The position numbers were made by a program, and so were the translations under genes. From NCBI RefSeq assembly GCF_013394655.1, contig NZ_CP053351.1, positions 2,138,501-2,202,500 on the forward strand: a stretch of 64,000 nt of DNA. The letters are read 5' to 3'. The stretch is from Winogradskyella schleiferi (GTDB lineage: Bacteria > Bacteroidota > Bacteroidia > Flavobacteriales > Flavobacteriaceae). Positions 7,464 to 15,827 of this stretch are shown piece after piece (within the stretch, counting starts at the first letter, position 1; every line of letters begins with the position of its first letter). The notes beneath the pieces are model-generated. The model had not been told where the DNA came from and did not search any database. It saw only the letters and a program-made list of their open reading frames with translations.

Positions 7464-7862
7464 ATGAAAGCAAACATTAAACTATTAAAAAAGAAACGAA
7501 TTTATTCTGAAGAATTTAAACGACAAATCGTAAAAGATTTTGAATCTGGTCAATTTAGCGTGCCTCAATTGGAAAAATTACACAACATAAGCAATACATC
7601 AATTTACAGTTGGATCCATAAATTTTCTACCTTTAACGAAAAAGGTTCAAGAGTTGTAGAGATGAAAAACAGTAGTGCCCAAAAGATGAAAGAACAACAA
7701 GCCCGAATAAAAGAGCTTGAAGCCATAGTTGGGCGTAAACAGATAAAGATAGATTATTTGGAGAAGCTAATTGATATTGCAGAAGACGATTTAAGTATAG
7801 ATATCAAAAAAAATTCCAACACTCCGCAATCAACTGGTTCAGAACACATAAAGAAACACTAA
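7464..7862 (+). CDS. IS3-family transposase OrfA (DNA-binding part)
   Basis: The 132-residue product is basic, with a helix-turn-helix of the IS3 OrfA type (RIYSEEFKRQIVKDFESGQF, then PQLEKLHNISNTSIYSWIHKF) and a leucine-zipper-like coiled coil near 75-115 for dimer formation. It binds the inverted repeats. Its reading frame ends just before orfB; an A8 run at 7806-7813 would let ribosomes shift -1 and make the OrfAB transposase. The ATG at 7464 fits the family. Confidence 0.9.
   Translation: MKANIKLLKKKRIYSEEFKRQIVKDFESGQFSVPQLEKLHNISNTSIYSWIHKFSTFNEKGSRVVEMKNSSAQKMKEQQARIKELEAIVGRKQIKIDYLEKLIDIAEDDLSIDIKKNSNTPQSTGSEHIKKH
7806..7813 (+). other. Probable programmed -1 frameshift site of the IS3 element
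   Basis: Eight A residues fall in the orfA frame as ATC AAA AAA AAT. From here the -1 frame is open and runs without a stop into orfB, through residues that look like a natural linker (ANWFRTHKETLS region). OrfAB fusion by -1 slippage is the normal way IS3 elements make active transposase. Confidence 0.6.
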
Positions 7863-7870
7863 GTTTTAGT

Positions 7871-8707
7871 ATGAACCAGCTTTATAAAACCATAGGCATC
7901 AGTAAACAAGCCGTTAACCAGTATGCAAAGCGGCAAGCGGTTTTCGATAGTCGAGTGTCTCAATTAATATTAGAGGCAGATGATCTTCGGGAGGATCATC
8001 CTGGTTGTGGAGTAGAAAAGATGTACAATATATTAGATCCGGATTTTATAGGTCGAGACCGTTTTATAGAAACCATGATGGGTCTTGGTTACAGAATTAA
8101 AAAGAAAAGGAATTATAAACGCACAACAATAGCAGGTAAAAAGTTTTATCCCAACCTAATAAAAGGTCTAAGGGTAAACGCACCAAACGTGGTATGGCAA
8201 TCGGACATAACCTATCTGCCGCTCAACGGAAAACACTATTACGCTGTGTTTATAATAGATGTTTATACAAAAAAGATTGTTGGGTTTATCGTATCTGATA
8301 ACATGAGAGCGCAAGCGAATGTAGAAGCACTTAAAATGGCAATCAAGGAAAATAATGCACCCGAGATCCATAACTCGGACAGGGGAAGCCAATACACTTA
8401 CAGTAAATACATAGACTTACTGGTAAGCAATGGCACTAAGATAAGTATGTCTTTAAGTGGACTGGACAATGCATATGCAGAACGAATCAATAGAACTATA
8501 AAAGAAGAATATTTAGATTATTGGAAACCAGAAACCTTCTTTCAATTAAAAAAATGTGTAGCAAAAGCAGTTAAGAATTATAATGAAAAAAGAACACATA
8601 AAAGTTTACCAAAAATGAGCCCAGACAATTTTGAGAAATATTGGTCAACCTTAAAACCAAAAAATAGACCCATAATGACTATTTTTAACAATGAAGTAAA
8701 TAACTAA
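7871..8707 (+). CDS. IS3-family transposase OrfB (DDE integrase domain)
   Basis: The 278-residue product has the HTH_21-like region (ADDLREDHPGCGVEKMYNIL) followed by an rve integrase core. The catalytic triad is visible: D in WQSDITYLPL, D in HNSDRGSQY and E in YAERINRTIKEEYLD. It catalyses copy-out transposition when joined to OrfA. The ATG at 7871 may be used on its own, but the active protein is most likely the OrfAB fusion through the A8 slip. No stop or frameshift damages it. Confidence 0.92.
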   Translation: MNQLYKTIGISKQAVNQYAKRQAVFDSRVSQLILEADDLREDHPGCGVEKMYNILDPDFIGRDRFIETMMGLGYRIKKKRNYKRTTIAGKKFYPNLIKGLRVNAPNVVWQSDITYLPLNGKHYYAVFIIDVYTKKIVGFIVSDNMRAQANVEALKMAIKENNAPEIHNSDRGSQYTYSKYIDLLVSNGTKISMSLSGLDNAYAERINRTIKEEYLDYWKPETFFQLKKCVAKAVKNYNEKRTHKSLPKMSPDNFEKYWSTLKPKNRPIMTIFNNEVNN

Positions 8708-8755
8708 AAAACGGTCAACTCTATTCAGGGAAGTACACACTGAACAAAATTATAA

Positions 8756-9478
8756 ATGCTAGCAATACTTAAAAAAGAAATAAACACCTTCTTCGCTTCA
8801 CCAATTGGCTATTTGGTTATTGGTGTCTTTTTATTACTCAATGGACTATTTCTTTGGGTTTTTAAAGGCGAATTCAATATTTTGGATAATGGACAAGCTA
8901 GTTTGTCGTCGTTCTTTTTATTGGCACCATGGATTCTTATTTTTTTAGTTCCAGCAGTTACGATGCGGAGCTTTAGTGATGAAAAAAAACAAGGTACTTT
9001 AGAGTTGTTGGTTACCAAACCTATTTCGCATTTTCAGGTTGTATTAGGAAAATATTTTGGCGCTTTCGTATTGATTTTAATGGCTCTGATTCCAACGCTT
9101 CTATATGTGTACACCGTTTCTCAATTAGGAAACCCAGAAGGCAATCTCGATATGGGCAGCACCGTTGGCTCCTATTTTGGACTCTTGTTTTTAATTGGAG
9201 CTTATACAGCTATTGGCGTGTTCGCCTCTACCCTTTCCGATAATCAAATTGTGGCTTTTATTATTGCTGTTTTTATCTGTTTCTTTTTCTATTTTGGATT
9301 TGAAGGTTTATCGAATTATAACATTTTTGATAATCTTGTGTATATGGAAAATCTTGGTATGTCTGCACATTACAACAGTATGAGTCGTGGTGTGATTGAT
9401 ACAAGGGATTTAGTGTATTTTATAAGTATTGCAATAGCGTTTTTGCTATTCACTAAACTGAGAATTCAAAAGCAATAG
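8756..9478 (+). CDS. gldF: Gliding motility ABC transporter permease GldF
   Basis: GldF is the ABC-2-type permease of the GldA-GldF-GldG transporter needed for gliding in Flavobacterium. The 240-residue product has six predicted membrane helices and the typical N-terminus LKKEINTFFASPIGYLVIG with the conserved FSDEKKQGTLELLVTKP loop. The insertion sequence ends only 18 bp upstream of the ATG, so the native promoter has been separated from the gene unless it lies in those few bases. gldG follows with one extra gene in between. Confidence 0.92.
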   Translation: MLAILKKEINTFFASPIGYLVIGVFLLLNGLFLWVFKGEFNILDNGQASLSSFFLLAPWILIFLVPAVTMRSFSDEKKQGTLELLVTKPISHFQVVLGKYFGAFVLILMALIPTLLYVYTVSQLGNPEGNLDMGSTVGSYFGLLFLIGAYTAIGVFASTLSDNQIVAFIIAVFICFFFYFGFEGLSNYNIFDNLVYMENLGMSAHYNSMSRGVIDTRDLVYFISIAIAFLLFTKLRIQKQ

Positions 9479-9479
9479 C

Positions 9480-9977
9480 ATGATTATCACACCATTATTA
9501 GTCCTATTTTTAATCATCGTTTTTGTACTGTTATTTTTATTTTTAAATACAGTTGATAAACGAAAATGGCTCTCTGCTTTAATTAGTTTGGTTTTGACCC
9601 CTTTTGTGTTTTTCTTTATGTTTTATCCGTTTCTGAATATCATTAGCAGTTATCATCATCAGAAATATTTCGATAGTGAGGCTTGGACGGAAAATCCAGC
9701 ATTACGTTATGAAATGATTGATAACACCATGGCATCGGATACCTTGATTGGCGCATCAAAAGAAAGCATAGCAGAACTTTTAGGAAATGCAGAATGGCTC
9801 TCTTGGGACGAATCAGGAAAAATACACGATGCTGACAAATGGAATTATGGTCTCGGCATTGAACCAGGCGCATTTACAAATAAAAAAGAATGTGTAGAAA
9901 TCACGTTTCAAAACGGTAAAGTCATCGCTCTAAAACCGTATCAAGAAGAAATAACTTTCGAGAATGAAGAAGAATAA
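9480..9977 (+). CDS. Membrane-anchored hypothetical protein between gldF and gldG
   Basis: The 165-residue product has two N-terminal membrane helices (about 4-24 and 32-52) and a C-terminal soluble part with LIGASKESIAELLGN, then W-x-Y-x-LG (WNYGLGIEPGAF) and a strand VEITFQNGKVIALKPY. The soluble part recalls the small BamE/SmpA-like beta-lactamase-inhibitor fold, where a G-x-S-K-E-x-x-x-x-L-G helix precedes the sheet; this is only a resemblance. It starts 1 bp after gldF and overlaps gldG by 14 bp, so it is translated with the gliding transporter. I do not recognise it as a known Gld protein. Confidence 0.8.
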   Translation: MIITPLLVLFLIIVFVLLFLFLNTVDKRKWLSALISLVLTPFVFFFMFYPFLNIISSYHHQKYFDSEAWTENPALRYEMIDNTMASDTLIGASKESIAELLGNAEWLSWDESGKIHDADKWNYGLGIEPGAFTNKKECVEITFQNGKVIALKPYQEEITFENEEE

Positions 9978-11634
9978 ATCTATTTTATATAGCATTGCTA
10001 TTGTTGTTGCACTCATTATCGTGAATGCGATTTCAAGTTCGGTGTATCAACGGTTCGATCTTACAAAAGATAATCGGTATACACTTTCGGATGCTTCAAA
10101 ATCATTGGTTAGTGATTTGGATTCGCCTTTAATAATCGATGTGTTTTTGGAAGGGGATTTTCCTTCAGAATTTAGGTTGCTTCAAACTGAAGTCAGACAG
10201 ATTGTAGATGAGTTTCAATTAAAATCAAATCGAATTGTTGTTAATTATATTGATCCAATTAAAGATGAAAACACACGGCAACAATATATAGAAGAGTTAA
10301 CAAAACAAGGCTTAGAACCTTATATTAACACCGATAATAGTACTGGAAAAGTAACGCAAGACATCATTTTTCCTTGGGCTTATGCCAGTTATAAAAATGG
10401 ACGTGTGAAAATTCCACTTTTAAAACGAAGCATCACACAAGGCTTACAAGAGCAGATTAATAATTCGGTGCAATCGTTGGAATATGCTTTTGCAGATGGT
10501 TTTAGCAAACTGGTCAATGCTAAAGCAAAAAAGATTGCAATTTTGAAAGGTAATGGGCAGTTAGACGATATTTATATCGCTGACTTTCTTCAAACGATAA
10601 GACCTTATTATAGTTTGGCGCAATTCACTTTAGATAGTGTGGCCACCAATCCACAAGGTACGTTAGACAAATTGCAGCATTACGATTTAATTATTTCTGC
10701 AAAACCTAATATTCCTTTTTCAGAGAATGAAAAGCTTGTTTTAGATCAATATACCATGTATGGTGGCAAAAGTCTTTGGCTAACAGAATCGGTGGTTATG
10801 GACAAAGACAGTTTGTATAATGAAGCAGGTACAGGAGTTTCAATTATGCGCGATTTGAATTTGAACGATTTTTTCTTCAAATACGGTGTTCGCGTGAACC
10901 CAACTTTAGTAAAAGACCTCTACTCTGCTCCAATTATGTTGTCGATCGGAGAAGGCAGTCAGGCGCAAATGCAACCGATTCAATGGCAGTATTCGCCTTT
11001 GGCGGCATCCAATCCCAATCATCCAATTACCAAAAATCTGAACTTGGTAAAATTTGATTTTGCGAGTCCGATTGATACCTTAAAAAATAGCATCAAAAAA
11101 TCCATTTTATTGCAAAGTTCGCCAAAATCCAAGTTAGAAGGTGCACCAACCACAATTTCATTAGCGAATGTAACGCAAGCACCAGATGAAACCACATATG
11201 ATAAAGGCCCTCAAAACTTAGCTGTTCTTTTAGAAGGCAAGTTTAATTCTGTTTATGATAAACGTGTTTTGCCATTTAATGTGACTAATTTTAAGTCTAA
11301 AAGTGCTGATACTAAAATGGTCGTGATTTCGGATGGAAACGTAGTTAAAAACGAAGTTATAAAAAACAGACCTTTAGAGTTGGGCTTTGACCAACTCACA
11401 GGAAAATCGTTTGGCAACAAGGAATTTTTACTTAATACTGTAAATTACCTTTTGGACGATACAGGACTTATAAACATTAGAGCAAAGGAGATTAGTGTCG
11501 CTTTTTTGGATGCCGATAAAGTAAAAGACAGCAAAGGAACTTGGCAATTCATCAATATTGCTTTGCCTCTTATACTATTAGGCTTGTTTGGCTATGTTTT
11601 TAATTATCTGAGAAAACGGAAATACGCCTCATAA
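9964..11634 (+). CDS. gldG: Gliding motility-associated ABC transporter substrate-binding protein GldG
   Basis: The 556-residue protein has an N-terminal membrane helix (about 8-25), a large soluble domain (QRFDLTKDNRYTLSDASKSL near the start, typical of GldG and of the DUF4350/ABC-type uncharacterised region) and a C-terminal membrane helix (about 531-549) before a basic tail. GldG works with GldA and GldF at the cytoplasmic membrane in gliding motility. It overlaps the preceding gene by 14 bp. A 16-bp hairpin TCCCAC-TTTC-GTGGGA (11660-11675) follows the stop. Confidence 0.92.
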   Translation: MKKNKSILYSIAIVVALIIVNAISSSVYQRFDLTKDNRYTLSDASKSLVSDLDSPLIIDVFLEGDFPSEFRLLQTEVRQIVDEFQLKSNRIVVNYIDPIKDENTRQQYIEELTKQGLEPYINTDNSTGKVTQDIIFPWAYASYKNGRVKIPLLKRSITQGLQEQINNSVQSLEYAFADGFSKLVNAKAKKIAILKGNGQLDDIYIADFLQTIRPYYSLAQFTLDSVATNPQGTLDKLQHYDLIISAKPNIPFSENEKLVLDQYTMYGGKSLWLTESVVMDKDSLYNEAGTGVSIMRDLNLNDFFFKYGVRVNPTLVKDLYSAPIMLSIGEGSQAQMQPIQWQYSPLAASNPNHPITKNLNLVKFDFASPIDTLKNSIKKSILLQSSPKSKLEGAPTTISLANVTQAPDETTYDKGPQNLAVLLEGKFNSVYDKRVLPFNVTNFKSKSADTKMVVISDGNVVKNEVIKNRPLELGFDQLTGKSFGNKEFLLNTVNYLLDDTGLINIRAKEISVAFLDADKVKDSKGTWQFINIALPLILLGLFGYVFNYLRKRKYAS

Positions 11635-11732
11635 AATCTCAACTTCACTACTGCGGGACTCCCACTTTCGTGGGAACAATTTGTTAATAAGTTTGTTTTA
11701 TAAAACCCTTCTATTAAGATATATTTGTAAGA

Positions 11733-11852
11733 CGAACCAAAAAGAATTCAACACATATATTCATCATGAAACATCTAACCCAATGGGTTGGGTTTTATCT
11801 TAAAATTCTTAATAAGATGGTTCATGAGACGAATAAAAAACAATTAATATAG
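11733..11852 (+). promoter_or_regulatory. Structured leader upstream of dnaN with a possible 28-codon ORF
   Basis: GAACCA and AAGAATT in 11734-11749 pair with AATTCTT (11804-11810) and TGGTTC (11818-11823). Inside lies a perfect hairpin AACCCAA-TGGG-TTGGGTT (11777-11794) followed by TTTTATCTT, terminator-like. An ATG at 11766 opens a 28-codon ORF (MKHLTQWVGFYLKIL...) that stops at 11852, five bases before dnaN. The segment could act as an attenuating leader, or the ORF could be a real micropeptide; the sequence alone does not decide. Confidence 0.35.
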
Positions 11853-11857
11853 AACAC

Positions 11858-12976
11858 ATGAAATTTATTGTTTCAAGCACCTATTTATTAAAGCAACTTC
11901 AAGTATTGGGAGGCGTTATTAATAACAGCAATACGCTACCAATTTTAGATAATTTCTTATTCGAGCTGAGCCAATCCAAACTAACGATTTCCGCTAGTGA
12001 TTTAGAAACAACGATGTCTGCTACTATTGATGTTGAGAGTGATTCTGAAGGAAGTATCGCTTTACCTGCACGATTACTTTTGGACACCTTAAAGACTTTT
12101 CCTGAGCAACCACTTACTTTTGTAGTTGAAGAAAACAACACGGTTGAAATCAGCTCTAATCATGGTAAATATGCTTTAGCTTATGCTGATGGTGCTGAAT
12201 TCCCAAATGCAGTTTCTATAGAAGAAGCTAGCAAAACGACCATCATGGGCGATATTTTAGCGACTGCAATTAGTAAAACTATTTTTGCTGCCGGCAATGA
12301 TGATTTAAGACCTGTTATGAGTGGAGTGTTCTTTCAATTTTCTCAAGATAATTTAACCTTTGTAGCGACTGATGCTCACAAATTAGTAAAATATACCAGA
12401 AATGATGTCAGTGCCACGGAAACTGCCGAATTCATTATGCCTAAAAAACCGTTGACACTTTTAAAAGGCATTTTAGCTGGAAGTGATGATGATGTTTTAG
12501 TAGAATATAACGAATCGAATGCTAAATTTACGTTTGAAAATTCCGTATTGATTTGCCGTTTGATTGATGGCAAATATCCAAATTACGAAGCGGTAATTCC
12601 TAAAGAGAATCCGAATAAATTAGTTATTGACAGAACTCAGTTTTTAAACTCAGTTCGTCGTGTTAGTATTTTCTCTAATAAGACCACACATCAAATCCGT
12701 TTAAAAATTGCTGGTGCAGAATTAAATATTTCTGCTGAAGATATCGATTACTCCAACAAAGCCGAAGAACGTTTAACCTGTGATTACCAAGGTGACGATA
12801 TGCAAATTGGCTTTAACTCACGTTTCTTAACAGAAATGATAAACAATCTAAACTCAGACAATGTTCAGTTAGAAATGAGTTTACCAAATAGAGCAGGAAT
12901 CCTAACACCAATTGATGGTTTAGATGAAGGCGAACATGTGACTATGTTGGTAATGCCTGTTATGCTCAACAATTAG
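11858..12976 (+). CDS. dnaN: DNA polymerase III beta subunit (sliding clamp)
   Basis: The 372-residue protein has the three-domain clamp layout and full family length. It begins MKFIVSSTYLLKQLQVLGGV and ends in the conserved C-terminal PVMLNN region (usual P-x-R/L-x end). The dimeric ring encircles DNA and tethers the polymerase and other replication and repair proteins. No dnaA or recF is next to it, as is normal in Flavobacteriaceae. It is preceded by a structured leader and followed by a strong palindromic terminator. Confidence 0.97.
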   Translation: MKFIVSSTYLLKQLQVLGGVINNSNTLPILDNFLFELSQSKLTISASDLETTMSATIDVESDSEGSIALPARLLLDTLKTFPEQPLTFVVEENNTVEISSNHGKYALAYADGAEFPNAVSIEEASKTTIMGDILATAISKTIFAAGNDDLRPVMSGVFFQFSQDNLTFVATDAHKLVKYTRNDVSATETAEFIMPKKPLTLLKGILAGSDDDVLVEYNESNAKFTFENSVLICRLIDGKYPNYEAVIPKENPNKLVIDRTQFLNSVRRVSIFSNKTTHQIRLKIAGAELNISAEDIDYSNKAEERLTCDYQGDDMQIGFNSRFLTEMINNLNSDNVQLEMSLPNRAGILTPIDGLDEGEHVTMLVMPVMLNN

Positions 12977-13005
12977 TAGAGATTTTTGCAAATTATTTCG
13001 ACATA

Positions 13006-13033
13006 AAAAGGCTCACCAATTGGTGAGCCTTTT
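13006..13033. terminator. Perfect palindromic terminator between dnaN and the DUF4870 gene
   Basis: AAAAGGCTCACCAAT (13006-13020) is followed directly by its complement, ending in TTTT. The stem is perfect and flanked by A and T runs, so it can end transcription from both dnaN (plus) and the convergent minus-strand gene at 13074. Confidence 0.85.
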
Positions 13034-13073
13034 CAATTCCATATCTAAGATACTGAAACAAGTTCAGCACATG

Positions 13074-13436
13074 CTAACTAATAAAATTAATAGACAATGG
13101 ATAACTAGGTAATTCTCCATTACCAGCTTTTATAGCGTTAATAATTGGCATTACAAATGCTAAAATTCCAATTAAGATTAAGGTTAGGATTCCTAAACCA
13201 AATACGATGATTAACGGAATACTAATTATTGTATATATAAGTATACTCAATTGAAAATTCAATATCGACTTTCCATTGGCATCCATACTTTCAACTTGAT
13301 CTTTTTGTGTTGCCCAAATAATTAAAGGCACAATGAGTCCGCCAAATCCAGTAAAATACGTTAGTAATTGCGATAAATGCGTAATGACCAATAATTGATT
13401 GTCTGTACGTTTAAGTGTGTGATAATTTGATTCCAT
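13074..13436 (-). CDS. DUF4870 (Tic20-like) small membrane protein
   Basis: From the ATG at 13436 the product has 120 residues (MESNYHTLKRTDNQL...). An upstream in-frame ATG at 13472 would add 12 residues unlike the family. Three to four hydrophobic helices follow the DUF4870 pattern: LLTYFTGFGGLIVPLIIWATQ, then the conserved D-x-x-G-K-x-x-L-N-F-Q-L-S motif (MDANGKSILNFQLS) and a glycine/leucine-rich tail helix pair. Function is unknown. It is last in the leftward run of sulfur-related genes but may have its own promoter in the 94-bp gap. Confidence 0.85.
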   Translation of the reverse strand: MESNYHTLKRTDNQLLVITHLSQLLTYFTGFGGLIVPLIIWATQKDQVESMDANGKSILNFQLSILIYTIISIPLIIVFGLGILTLILIGILAFVMPIINAIKAGNGELPSYPLSINFIS

Positions 13437-13530
13437 GATTAATGATTTTACACTTATATGACGCAAATTCATTAAAAATGTTACAAAAAAATTAAACTAT
13501 TTTTAAAATTACGTAATCTCAATTATATAT

Positions 13531-14004
13531 TTAAATAAAGAGAATTTGAGCAGCTTCTTGATCTGCTCGATTATAAAAATCCCCTATTGTTAAAATACCG
13601 TCCAACTCATCGATTAGGTCTTCCTCATTTAAGTGAAACATATCTACGGCAAGTTTACAAGCCCAAAGTTTACAACCAGAATCCGAAAGGATTTCCAAAA
13701 ATTCACCGATTGGTGGCATATCTAATTTTTCCATTTCCTTTTTCATCATCTTAGTTGCAAGAGCTTCAACACCTGGCAAACCACCAAGCATCGTTGGTAT
13801 ATGCATTGCAGGATTACCCACAGTGGCGACATGCAAATGATCTAGTTTCTTTTTCTGTATGGCTTCTAATCCAAAGAAGGTAAAAAACACCTCAGATTCT
13901 ATGCCCTCCATTCGTGCGCCATTAGCCATTACAAAGGCTGCATAAACATTTTCTATGGTCGCTTTTGACAAAATAAAAAGCATCTTTTTTACTTTTGTAC
14001 CCAT
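13531..14004 (-). CDS. DsrE/DsrF/DrsH-like family protein
   Basis: The 157-residue product has the DsrE2-type fold (COG2210): LFILSKATIENVYAAFVMANGARMEG near the start and, later, GCKLWACKLAVDMF with two cysteines, one of which is the expected persulfide-carrying residue. Members take part in sulfur transfer between rhodanese, TusA/DsrE-type and DsrC proteins in the cytoplasm or at the membrane. The gene directly follows tusE/dsrC (30 bp apart), which supports a relay role. Confidence 0.85.
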   Translation of the reverse strand: MGTKVKKMLFILSKATIENVYAAFVMANGARMEGIESEVFFTFFGLEAIQKKKLDHLHVATVGNPAMHIPTMLGGLPGVEALATKMMKKEMEKLDMPPIGEFLEILSDSGCKLWACKLAVDMFHLNEEDLIDELDGILTIGDFYNRADQEAAQILFI

Positions 14005-14034
14005 AATTTCTAGTTTTTTATAGTGTTGATTAGT

Positions 14035-14346
14035 TTATATACAACTTTTTGGTTTAGGAATACCCGCTATCAATGTTGATTTTTTTAGGGGTCCACCAGG
14101 AAATAGATGATAAAATTCTTTAATATTTATAACACCACTTTTCTTAATACCTCTAATAGATAATGGCTCTTCCTTATGATGTTTATCCTGCAGATATTCA
14201 ACAACTTCCCAGTGTTTTTCCGTCATAACTATATCACATTCATCCGCAATACATTCACAGACTTCACGATCCCACTGTTTAAAATCTATTAAGTAGCCTT
14301 CTTCATTAACATCTATTTCTCTTTTGGCAATTATTTTTTTCATCAT
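14035..14346 (-). CDS. TusE/DsrC/DsvC family sulfur relay protein
   Basis: The 103-residue protein matches the DsrC/TusE fold: EEGYLIDFKQWDREV at the start, a helical core with EKHWEVVEYLQD, then FPGGPLKKSTLIAGIPKPKSC at the end. The penultimate Cys102, the persulfide carrier, is present. The second cysteine that true DsrC has about ten residues earlier is replaced (Ser/Thr at that site), so it looks more like a TusE-type carrier than the dissimilatory DsrC. It lies between the SQR-like gene (17 bp) and dsrE (30 bp). Confidence 0.9.
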   Translation of the reverse strand: MMKKIIAKREIDVNEEGYLIDFKQWDREVCECIADECDIVMTEKHWEVVEYLQDKHHKEEPLSIRGIKKSGVINIKEFYHLFPGGPLKKSTLIAGIPKPKSCI

Positions 14347-14363
14347 TTCTAAAATTTATAGGG

Positions 14364-15614
14364 TTATTTATTATCAGTTTTTATATCGAATATTTTTCCT
14401 TTGAAACTCATGTTTCTTCCTACAAATGGAATTGATATACCTCTCAACAACATATTCCAATAGATCCATCTAAATGCTAATTTTCCCCAATGATTAAATA
14501 TGCTTTCTTTTAATAATTTTAGAGGACCTATTTTTGCAAAGGGAAATGTGCCATGCACTGGTTCTTGTTCGTAATTAAAGTCTATCAATAAGGCTTTATT
14601 TTCGCCTGTTTCAATAAAACAATTAGCATGACCATCAAACTCTTGTTTTAATTTAAATCCTTTTGTATATAAAATGATATTATCCGTTAATGTTTCTGCT
14701 TGGAAATGCGCTACAGAACCTGCCTTAGAAGCTGGTACATTGGTGGCATCACCTATAACGAAAATATTATCATGTGCCTTGCATTGCAACGTGTGTTTAT
14801 GTGTTGGTATAAAATTTAAATCATCACCCAATCCTGACCGCTCTATAGCTTCATCTCCCATATTTGTTGGTACAGTTACTAACAAATCAAATGGAATTTC
14901 TTTATCGATATAATCAACTATAGCTTTCTTTTTATTATCAACTTCCATTATTGCAAAATCCGTCTCTATCTTTATTTGTTTTTCTTCTAATAAGTAGTTT
15001 AGTGCTTTGGTACAGGTTGGCTTTGTAAATGCGCCATCTAAAGGTGTTACATAAGTGATTTCTACCTTATCTCTCATCCCTTTTTTCTTAAAATAAGAAT
15101 CTGCTAAAAATGCAAATTCTAAAGGTGCAACAGGACATTTTATTGGCATTTCAGTAATGTGCACTACTAATTTTCCACCTTCCCAATCTCTTAATTTATT
15201 GCGTAGTGCCAATGCACCTTCATAGGTATAAAAATCAAAAATATCCTTTCTCCATAATGGGCCACGTAAACCATCTGTTTCGTCTGGCGCAATTTTAGAC
15301 CCTGTTGCTACAATTAGGATATCATAGTCTAAAGTTTCGTCTTCCAATTTAACTTGGTTAGACTCAGGAAATATTCGATCTATTTTTTTCTGAATATAAT
15401 TGACACCATTGGGTATGAATTTCTTGCCTTCTTTTTTTACCTGATCTTCGGTATAAGTATCAAACGGTAAAAACAAAAAACCTGGTTGATAATAATGGGT
15501 TTTATATTGATCTACAATGGTAATTTGCCAATCTTTTTTTGGTAATTTATTGTCCAAATGATTGGCCATCATCGTTCCTGCGGTACCTGCGCCTAATATT
15601 AATAGATTTTTCAT
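14364..15614 (-). CDS. FAD/NAD(P)-dependent oxidoreductase, sulfide:quinone reductase-like
   Basis: The 416-residue flavoprotein starts with a dinucleotide-binding motif (ILGAGTAGTMMANHL), has ILIVATGSKIAPD and a second FAD-binding IFVIGDATNVPASKAGS. Cysteines in MPIKCPVAPLEF and KPTCTKAL are placed like the redox-active cysteines of sulfide:quinone oxidoreductases. The C-terminus has amphipathic/hydrophobic stretches (FRWIYWNMLLRG) for membrane binding. It would oxidise sulfide to sulfane sulfur with electrons going to quinone. It heads a three-gene unit with tusE and dsrE. A TGAT-N4-ATCA palindrome lies 83 bp upstream. Confidence 0.85.
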   Translation of the reverse strand: MKNLLILGAGTAGTMMANHLDNKLPKKDWQITIVDQYKTHYYQPGFLFLPFDTYTEDQVKKEGKKFIPNGVNYIQKKIDRIFPESNQVKLEDETLDYDILIVATGSKIAPDETDGLRGPLWRKDIFDFYTYEGALALRNKLRDWEGGKLVVHITEMPIKCPVAPLEFAFLADSYFKKKGMRDKVEITYVTPLDGAFTKPTCTKALNYLLEEKQIKIETDFAIMEVDNKKKAIVDYIDKEIPFDLLVTVPTNMGDEAIERSGLGDDLNFIPTHKHTLQCKAHDNIFVIGDATNVPASKAGSVAHFQAETLTDNIILYTKGFKLKQEFDGHANCFIETGENKALLIDFNYEQEPVHGTFPFAKIGPLKLLKESIFNHWGKLAFRWIYWNMLLRGISIPFVGRNMSFKGKIFDIKTDNK

Positions 15615-15696
15615 CTTCTAAATATTTAAGTTTACATTGCTGTAAACGCATTAACTTTCTCTTTATAAAGTTACTTTACTTACCCTAGAATTTACA

Positions 15697-15708
15697 TGAT
15701 TTTTATCA
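15697..15708. promoter_or_regulatory. FNR-like palindrome upstream of the SQR-like gene
   Basis: TGATTTTTATCA is a TGAT-N4-ATCA palindrome, the core of the classic FNR box, 83 bp upstream of the start at 15614. Similar sites precede other genes in 22-26 kb. Confidence 0.5.
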
Positions 15709-15827
15709 TAATCCTGTGTAGCAAATGTTACAGAAGAAAGCGCTGAAACACCTAATAATGGGAACGTATGGCGAAATGACCATGTGAAGTATTATAAGAA
15801 ATTAAGGGAAGTTATATCACCACTATT

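Larger units (their letters stand above)
7417..8737 (+). mobile_element. IS3-family insertion sequence, complete, 1321 bp
   Basis: Both ends start TGTA and are imperfect 25-bp inverted repeats that share TGTA, TCCCT and GTTGACC (7417-7441 and 8713-8737). The flanks carry a 3-bp direct repeat CAC (7414-7416 and 8738-8740), the target duplication expected for this family. Inside are orfA (7464-7862) and orfB (7871-8707) with an A8 slippage site between them. Ends, genes and target duplication all look intact, so the element is probably recent and functional. Confidence 0.9.
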
